64,000 nucleotides of DNA, from contig NC_087064.1 in assembly GCF_963678635.1 (NCBI RefSeq), forward strand, positions 10,453,671 through 10,517,670, given 5' to 3'. Under the pieces are notes generated by a model. It saw only the letters and a program-made list of their open reading frames with translations, did not search any database and was not told the origin of the DNA. Position 1 is the first letter of the stretch. Every line of letters begins with the position of its first letter. The DNA comes from Symsagittifera roscoffensis. Taxonomy: Eukaryota; Xenacoelomorpha; Acoela; Convolutidae. Position numbers and translations under genes: made by a program. This document shows, piece after piece, positions 57,865 to 64,000 of the stretch.

Positions 57865-59273
57865 TTGTTATACCACTCTATCAGATCAGATATAATGTTT
57901 GAAGCGTCATTCTATTTTACTTTATTGTCGAAAGACACACAAAAACAAATGCTAGTGATATCAGGCCACGAGTATTACCTTAAACGCAAAAACAAGACAA
58001 CTAAAAATTGGAACTGCTCGAAGTACCAAACAAATAAATGCCGCGCAACAGCAATTAGGGATGGAGACAATTTTTTTTGAAACGATGGGTGAATATAATC
58101 ACGATATTTCAACGAGCCAACCTGATGCTCGACTAATTTTGAAAAACATCAAGAATCTTAGCGATAGTAACACCCCAACCGTCGCAGTCCCAACCACCAT
58201 TCAGCCCATTACAGAAGACATTGCCATTCAACTAGCCCTACCAACCAACGAAAACTTAATTCGCACCGCACAACGAGCGCCCAAGCAACGAGAAGGAGTC
58301 TTACCAATTTCCCCAGCAACCAGAAGCTTCGAAATTTTATAAGATTTGACAGTGGGCAAAACTATCTTAAGAGGATTATTTTATTCGTCGACCCTGAAAT
58401 GCTTCGTGTGCTTGGAAAATCCAACTTCTGGTTGGCGATGGAACTTTCAAAGTCACCCCGAAAATGTTTTATAAACTTTATTTTTTACACGTTAGTCTTT
58501 CAGGAACAGCTCCCGCTTGCATGTATGCGTTCCGGCCAGATAAAACAGAAAAAACCTACCGCCGTTTCTTAGAAGCCCTGAAAATACTAGCCCCTGATAA
58601 TAGATCTGGAAAACTTTTGCTGGATTTTGAGCAGGCCGATATTCAAACGTTTTAGAAAAATTTCCCCGATTCCAAGCTGTCGGGATGTTTCTTCCCTATT
58701 TCACAAAGTTTTATGAGAAAAATTGCGGAGCTCGGATTAAAAAAGGTTACGAAACAAACCACGAGTTCGCTTTAGCACTCAAAATGTTACCCGCACTGGC
58801 TTCTGAAAAAGAAGAAAAAATAGGAAAAACATACGACAAAATAGTGGAGGAAATTCAATTAGTTTGCAATCACACTATAAAAGAGTCGGAAAAATTGACG
58901 ACTTTTGCCTTAATTTTGGATCGAACTAAATAAAAAGTCTCGTCCCGAATCGAGAAGTCCTATCCCCCCTTCATTATGGAATCAAAGGGATGCGGCATCA
59001 TCGGGTTTGGCAAGAACAACAAATGCTGTTGAAGGCTGGCATTATGGCATACAGTCATACTTCAGTGGATCACAACCCAGTATATGGATATTGATTGCAA
59101 ATTTGCAAAAAGACGCTTCCATCCAAAAACCTGAATTCTATAAGGCCTCGAGTGGTCACCAGTTTACAAAAAAAAGAAAAACTACCGGCTGCTCAACGAA
59201 AAAAAGCAGAATATTATGCATGTTTACGAAGAAAAAACGGGTTTGCATTTCTTTCGCACTATGTCGAACTTGA
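57865..59273 (+). pseudogene. MULE transposase with FLYWCH zinc finger, broken
   Basis: Pieces in order: FLYWCH-type finger 57865-58080 (HEYYLKRKNKTTKNWNCSKY, TNKCRATAIRDGDN, with the His in GEYNHD supplied from the overlapping frame at 58061); a linker rich in Pro/Thr; MULE core with GDGTFKVTPKMFYKLYF (first Asp, near 58433), CMYAFRPDKTEKTYRRFLEA and LLLDFEQADI (second Asp, near 58620); a helical insert at 58685-58933 ending in stops; and ARTTNAVEGWHYGIQSYFSG at about 59010, which supplies the third acidic residue of the DDE set. Frameshifts or stops at about 58342, 58655, 58933 and 59120 make it inactive. The upstream copy at 54560-55299 is the same up to the duplication joint. Confidence 0.8.
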
Positions 59274-59904
59274 GTTAAATATTTGTTCTTTTGTTATTGG
59301 TATATATTTTCAATTTAAATTTTTGTTTGTCAGTTTTTTTGAGAAAAGACGTCTCTTTGCAGCCTCCCGGAGACGTAAAAAAACGCAATGACTTGACTCG
59401 CATTTGAAAAAAGCTGTCTCTAGCAATTTGTTCCCGGAACAATCGCTCCTTTGGATGGGACGCTAGGTTGGGACTACGGGCTGGCAAACCCCTTAGACAT
59501 TGCGTTGTATGCCGACAATTCGAAAAAAAGTTGACAAAGCTTAGATGGTTCGAAAAAATAGATAAGTTTTACTTAAATTGATCAGTATTTTGATTTAAAA
59601 AGGTCCGTTTAGATCAACTTTTGGGTCACAACCAGTTCTCATTCCATATTTCATTTAAATCCAGTCAACTATTTTTTTATTTGCAAGAGTTGCTTCAAGA
59701 TCAAGTTCAGTTTTCGAAAAATCTAACCAGTTTTGCTAACTAATTTGAATCATGACGTTTGGATTTGTTTTCAAGTTCATATCAAAGTCTAGACTATCGG
59801 CAAGGTCTTTTCTGTTCAAATCTAAAACGCATATAGCAGCGTGCATGTTTAAATGACGATATGGTTCCGAATCCCTCTCAAGTAAGTTTCACTTTGATTC
59901 TAAC

Positions 59905-60000
59905 AATTGGTATTAAAAAGGGGTTAAATTAAAGTGGGGTTATTTGAGAGGGGGTTAAGAAAAATGGGGTTAAAAACACGGGGAGATAAGCTTGGGAACC
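59905..60000 (-). repeat. Right inverted end of MULE, GGGGTT subrepeats
   Basis: AAGGGGTTAAATT, GTGGGGTTATTT, GGGGGTTAAG and ATGGGGTTAAAA mirror the AACCCC series of the left end. The terminus TTGGGAACC abuts the target duplication. Confidence 0.8.
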
Positions 60001-60059
60001 CTTGAACCCAGAAATCTATCACCACAAGTTTCACTAGATGAAATGTTGGAACCTTTTCG

Positions 60060-60890
60060 AACTTGATTCAAACTTCTTTAGACATAAAACTACTGCTGAA
60101 ACAGAAAAAAACTCGAGAAAGTAGAGAAGGAAAAAAGTGGGTAAGTAACTAGGTGAAAAAGTAGTTCAAAGCCCCATTTTTTAAGCTAAAGGTATTGATG
60201 GATCAAAATTCAAAAATGCAGTAGAAATTAAACCAAAAATTTTAATCTTTTTTGTGGGCGTTGGAAAACAATTAGTTGAAGATTTGCCCAAAATTTTCCG
60301 GCCATATTCGTAAAAAAAATTGTGAAAAATATGATTTCTTGACTTCGATAAAGTTTCGTTTTCGAGTATATTCAAAAATTTTACAAACGCTTAGAAATTT
60401 AGTGATTTAGACAATAGACAAAATTTTTCGTCAAAAAATGAAGGAGGAACAAAAAAAGGAACAAAAAATTGATTCAAACTTCCTTAGACAAAATACTACC
60501 GTTGAAACAGAGAAAAGCTCTAAAGTGTCGAGAAGGGAAAGAATGGTCAAGTAATAAATTGAAAAGTTAGTCAAAAAACCGATTTTTTTTGCAAAAGATA
60601 TTGATGGGACAGAATTCAAATGTTCAGTTGAAATAGAACCAAATAAGTTAAATGACTTTTTGTGGACGTTGGAAAGCAAATAGCTTAAGACATGCCCAAA
60701 ATGTTCCGGTCATATTCGCTAAAAAAGTCCTGTCATATGTTCCGATCATTTTCATAAAATTTTGATTTCTTTTCTTCAAAATAGTGACATTTCAGGGTCG
60801 ATTCGAGAACTATACAAACGCGTAGAAGTTTATCGAATTCGATATAATAGACAAAATTTTTCCTCAAAAACAGATTGACGAACAAAAAAA
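60060..60890. repeat. Two-copy degenerate tandem repeat, ~410 bp unit
   Basis: TTGATTCAAACTTCTTTAGAC at about 60062 recurs as TTGATTCAAACTTCCTTAGAC at about 60470. Successive matches follow at the same offset: GAAACAGA, GTATTGATGG, GTGGGCGTTGGAAA, GCCCAAAATTTTCCGG, ATAGACAAAATTTTTCGTC. No coding capacity. Confidence 0.75.
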
Positions 60891-61330
60891 TGTTTCAATT
60901 TTTTTCAAATTTATTGCACAATAGTTTTTGATTCTTTCTTATAACAAACCTTTGTTGCCAAAAAAACACTATTTCCACATGAAAATTAGTGTTCATTAGA
61001 GTAAGCTAAGTTTTTTAAGCCTAAATTTTTTTTAAAAATAGTTTTGCACATAATGATCGTTACTCGATCGCTGTACTCGCTCGAAATTGAACTAGAAATC
61101 AAAAACTTGAACCAACTTTTCTCGGAACTGGGACAACTTTTTGATTTTTTTAGGAATCGTTCGAATCACAAATGAAAGATCTTTAGTTTGGCATATCATT
61201 TTTGACCCATTGCGATGATTATTTGAGGTACCTGATTTTGCTTGAAAAACGAAAAAAAGAACTATAGCTCACCCGAATACAAAGTTCCTCCCCATTTTCA
61301 ATGATCGGAACAATCATTGGGATCTGACAG
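60891..61330. other. Intergenic, nothing recognised
   Basis: AT-rich, no gene or clear repeat. Confidence 0.4.
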
Positions 61331-61595
61331 TAGCGGATTTAGGGGGGGGGGGCCTTTACACTATTTTGAGATATCTAATTTTGGCTGACTGACCTTAAAA
61401 TTTTTCTAAAGGCACCTTAGGCGCCAATCTATACTAATTTTGAGGGGGGAGTGCGCGCCGAAAAAACCCAATTTTTTGGTCGAAATTTTTCAAAAAGTGC
61501 TCAAAAACGCTATTTTTTGCCCTTTTTTTCAAAATTTTGCCTGCGGCGCGGAAATTTTGGCCAAAACAGTGTATTTATAGTGGTTTGGTCGAACT
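61331..61595 (-). repeat. Dispersed repeat, inverted copy
   Basis: Starts CAGTAGCGGATTTAGGGGGG and then contains, reversed, the family words ACTATTTTGAGATATC, TTGGCTGACTGACC, TTTTTCTAAAGGC and GGCGCC. The terminus mirrors TCCGCTACTG at 22887. Confidence 0.7.
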
Positions 61596-61958
61596 TGTTA
61601 TCTGTACGGATATACTGGATACTCATTAGAACTCTGTATAGCTAAAACACATTACATAGATCGTTCTTAGCCTAAACGTTAATCATACCTACTTATGTAA
61701 CATTATGTAAACGTAACCATATAGATGTCTGATCTATATTAAGTACCTATTAAACCTAACACCATATTCAATAGTTATTTATGAGTCTCTGTCTCTCTCA
61801 TGATTTCGAGGTCAGATTCGAATCAGACTTAACTTTATCAACTGAATTTAAGTTGTTCTCTCAACCTTTCTATTTCTCTATTCTCAGTTAGCGAACAGCA
61901 TAGACTTTGATTACATAGATTCTAGATTATACCTCACCTAACGGCTGAGGGTATAACA
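61596..61958 (+). repeat. 5' LTR of Gypsy element at window end
   Basis: 363 bp from TGTTATCTGTACGG to GAGGGTATAACA, with a perfect 6-bp inverted end TGTTAT/ATAACA. Followed without spacer by the primer site. The 3' LTR is outside the window, so identity between LTRs cannot be used. Confidence 0.8.
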
Positions 61959-62104
61959 TGGCGCAGCCAGCACTCACAACCAAGAACCCACTAGGTATCG
62001 CCCCATTTTGGCAAAAAGCCTCGGCGGAACATCCAACCGAGTGGGAGAAATGGAACCAACAGCTCTACTTAGGAATCGTCGCAAAAGACGGAATAACTTG
62101 CTAA
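61958..62104 (+). CDS. gag: Gag N-terminal fragment overlapping the primer site
   Basis: ATG 61958 lies across the LTR/primer-site border and opens MAQPALTTKNPLGIAPFW followed by EWEKWNQQLYLGIVAK, a pattern typical of the start of Gypsy gag. It ends at TAA 62102, while the long gag-pol frame, shifted by one base, continues past that point. The natural gag start is therefore probably here, with either a one-base indel or a frameshift before 62102. Confidence 0.55.
   Translation: MAQPALTTKNPLGIAPFWQKASAEHPTEWEKWNQQLYLGIVAKDGITC
61959..61970 (+). other. Primer binding site of Gypsy element
   Basis: TGGCGCAGCCAG directly after the LTR. The same core, TGGCGCAGCC, is used by the minus-strand remnant at 48272-48283. 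Confidence 0.75.
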
Positions 62105-64000
62105 AGCTATTACGAGACCCACCCACAGTGCGAAAACCGCAAGAACCTGGTTATGAGCTCCCTATAGAGGGGGAAACTCAATCAAAAACTAGGGACAGAA
62201 ACATACGCAACCAAGAGAAGAAAATCCAATGGGATAACCAATGTGCCCAATTGGATAACTTGAGACCCACCGTGGACGGAATACCATGGGAGGAAGCCGA
62301 CATAAAAGTCAGAAGCTATATTTACCTCAGTCTTGGAAACGAGGGACAAAGACGTCTCAGTCAACACTACCCTGATCTAAAAATACAGGAGACATCAACG
62401 AGAGCATTCTGGAAGAGACTAGAGCATCTCTTTATTAAAGACCGCAACGTTACATTTGACAGATACGAGGCGTTCACAAGAAAGCAAAACAAGAAGGAAA
62501 CCCTTGAGCAGTTCCACTGTGGCCTCACGGAATTGGTCATTAAGTGTAACTTCAAATGTCCTAATTGCTATAATAACACGTTGGAGACTGAAATCATTAG
62601 AGATTTATTCACAGCAAACATGATAAATGATGAGGTACAAAAAGACCTACTGGCCGAGACGAAAACCCCCGACCAAGCGTTTGAATATGCAATACGCAGG
62701 GAAAAAGGTTCGGAAAATCAACTGCAAATACGCCAGCAAGGATCATCAGCAATTTCTCCTCAACAAACGGGCATAAAATCCGAACCAGTTGGGTTCATTC
62801 AAATACGAGGAGGGGACGCGTACCGCAATAAAAAACGAGGAAACAACGGGGGTCGAGGACAACCACAGCGGGGAAACTCGCAACGACAACACAGAGACAG
62901 GAAACAATCTTGCTTTAAGTGCGGTAATCCGTTCGGACCTGGTCACCTCCAACAATGTCCGGCTAAAGATAAAATCTGCAATAAATGCACGAAAAGAGGA
63001 CACTACGCAAGACTCTGTAATTCCTCAAACGTTAATGCAATCAGTGAAGAAACAGATCCCGAATTAAATATGCAGGATACAGATATAGCGGCGTATGTTG
63101 ATTATCTCCAGGCAGGGGATGTCGTTCCGGGATGGGAACTCATCCACCCAGATGACAACAGCGTAAATGCTGTCAACTTTCACGAAGAAACGGCAGAAAA
63201 ACTAACGACGGACGACTTAATAGGACACCTCATTCGAGTTAAGATAGGGAATAATAATATTACCTTCATTGCAGATACCGGGTCTCCAACGTCATTTGTA
63301 AACAATAAAACAGCGGTTACATTACAGAATACAGTGCCAAGGGCCAGACGCATTCAGATCAACCAAGACGACGAAGCTAATAGAATGGTCTGCTACAATG
63401 GTTACAAAATTCCGGCGTTCGGCAGGCTAATTGCCCCTATAGAGTCAGGAGGGTGGACGATCAACACCGCGCCATTTGTCGTGGTTGATGATAAACGGGC
63501 GAATATCCTGGGAAGAAATCTCCTGCCGCAACTAGGGATCCATCTTCAACAGGAAAAACCAACTGGTAAGTCAATCAATTATATAACTGACTCAGAACAA
63601 CCAGACACAGTCATTACAAATTGGGTAAAATCATCATACCCGGGGTTGTGCACACGCATCGGACGCTCAAAAAACCACGAAGTTCATACAAAGTTTCTAC
63701 ACGACTTCAAGGCGCTACAACAGAAAGGGCGCAGAATTCCGATTCACATTCAGGAGAAGGTCGAACAAGAACTCAAATCTTTGATTGACCAAGGCCATAT
63801 TGTGAAACTGGATAGCTGTAGCGACAAGCAGTTTATTAGTCCAATCGTAATAACGGTAAAGAAAGATCATTCAATAAAACTAGCAATGGATTCAAAACAA
63901 ATTAACAAAGCGATACATAAAAACAAGTATCAAATGCCAAAAATCGACGTAATATTGAATAATGTAGCCCAATTTGCTCAAGAAGGTAATGGTAAAACAG
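62050..64000 (+). CDS. gag-pol: Gypsy gag-pol, open at window end
   Basis: One frame without stops from ATG 62050 to the end of the window (650 codons and continuing). Domains in order: gag capsid-like helices (VRSYIYLSLGNEGQRRL, FWKRLEHLFIK, LEQFHCGLTEL); two zinc knuckles from residue 288, the first an unusual CX2CX7HX3C (CFKCGNPFGPGHLQQC), the second a regular CX2CX4HX4C (CNKCTKRGHYARLC); an aspartic protease with DTGSPTSF at residue 409 and the flap/end region (ILGRNLLPQLGIHL); and the beginning of reverse transcriptase (VEQELKSLIDQGHIVKL, then LAMDSKQINKAI). The catalytic YxDD box, RNase H and integrase would lie beyond 64000. Gag and pol are in one frame here. It resembles the Mag-type branch of Gypsy, but I am not certain. 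Confidence 0.88.
   Translation, partial: MEPTALLRNRRKRRNNLLKLLRDPPTVRKPQEPGYELPIEGETQSKTRDRNIRNQEKKIQWDNQCAQLDNLRPTVDGIPWEEADIKVRSYIYLSLGNEGQRRLSQHYPDLKIQETSTRAFWKRLEHLFIKDRNVTFDRYEAFTRKQNKKETLEQFHCGLTELVIKCNFKCPNCYNNTLETEIIRDLFTANMINDEVQKDLLAETKTPDQAFEYAIRREKGSENQLQIRQQGSSAISPQQTGIKSEPVGFIQIRGGDAYRNKKRGNNGGRGQPQRGNSQRQHRDRKQSCFKCGNPFGPGHLQQCPAKDKICNKCTKRGHYARLCNSSNVNAISEETDPELNMQDTDIAAYVDYLQAGDVVPGWELIHPDDNSVNAVNFHEETAEKLTTDDLIGHLIRVKIGNNNITFIADTGSPTSFVNNKTAVTLQNTVPRARRIQINQDDEANRMVCYNGYKIPAFGRLIAPIESGGWTINTAPFVVVDDKRANILGRNLLPQLGIHLQQEKPTGKSINYITDSEQPDTVITNWVKSSYPGLCTRIGRSKNHEVHTKFLHDFKALQQKGRRIPIHIQEKVEQELKSLIDQGHIVKLDSCSDKQFISPIVITVKKDHSIKLAMDSKQINKAIHKNKYQMPKIDVILNNVAQFAQEGNGKT

Larger units (their letters stand above)
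55301..58604 (+). repeat. Tandem segmental duplication, copy B
   Basis: Second copy of 51998-55299. Its right side continues into unique transposon sequence (TAGATCTGGAAAACTTTTGC), which shows that this side is the original context of the transposon's right half. Confidence 0.93.
57501..60000 (+). mobile_element. FLYWCH/MULE (Mutator-like, Phantom-type?) DNA transposon
   Basis: Exactly 2500 bp, flanked on both sides by the 9-bp direct repeat CTTGAACCC (57492-57500 and 60001-60009), the expected Mutator target duplication. Ends are inverted: GGTGTCCCACTCTTTAACCC at the left, and GGTTCCCAAGCTTATCTCCC on the opposite strand at the right. Both ends carry a series of AACCCC (left) or GGGGTT (right) motifs over about 100 bp. 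The interior holds a decayed transposase with a FLYWCH finger and MULE core. The FLYWCH plus MULE combination is known from animal Mutator-like elements called Phantom; that label is tentative. Confidence 0.85.

Overview
The window reads as nuclear DNA of an invertebrate animal. It is AT-rich, has GT-AG introns and one recognisable host gene, a major-facilitator (SLC18B1-like) transporter broken into exons. It is crowded with animal-type transposons (BEL/Pao, Gypsy with a TGGCGCAGCC-type primer site, a FLYWCH/MULE transposon, foldback elements). An arthropod is the most natural guess, but the species cannot be named from the sequence. No prokaryotic features, CRISPR arrays or intact tRNA/rRNA genes were seen.

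Layout. 1-21165: an endogenous virus-like locus. A glycoprotein-like gene (ORF1) and a following gene (ORF2, Ser/Thr/Pro-rich N-terminus) overlap by ATGA. The segment running from the middle of ORF1 to the middle of ORF2 has been amplified into a tandem array of nine ~2.27 kb units (1137-19943). Unique ORF1 sequence remains only at the left edge and unique ORF2 sequence only at the right edge. Each internal junction fuses ORF2 in frame to ORF1. A third short ORF and a small signal-peptide-like ORF follow. 21931-22130 is an assembly gap.

22133-32643: one BEL/Pao LTR retrotransposon with ~1.18 kb long repeats that differ at only about ten positions by eye, but with gag, RNase H and integrase broken by stops and frameshifts. 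It carries an extra unrecognised ORF between the 5' long repeat and gag. 33188-37250: a ~4 kb minisatellite of a 21-bp unit (about 193 copies) that is open in several frames. 37700-41000: a candidate minus-strand exon pair and foldback elements.

42205-60000: the transporter gene and its invaders. Exon 2 (44341-44476) joins in phase to exon 3, which exists twice (52792 and 56097) because a 3.3 kb segment is tandemly duplicated. The large intron holds foldback elements and a minus-strand Gypsy remnant (45402-48530) with a 5-bp target duplication. The duplication breakpoint lies inside a 2,500-bp FLYWCH/MULE transposon (57501-60000, 9-bp target duplication, GGGGTTA-rich inverted ends). No later transporter exons were found, so the gene is probably truncated.

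61596-64000: the 5' end of a younger Gypsy element (363-bp LTR, primer site, gag, protease, start of reverse transcriptase) running off the window edge.
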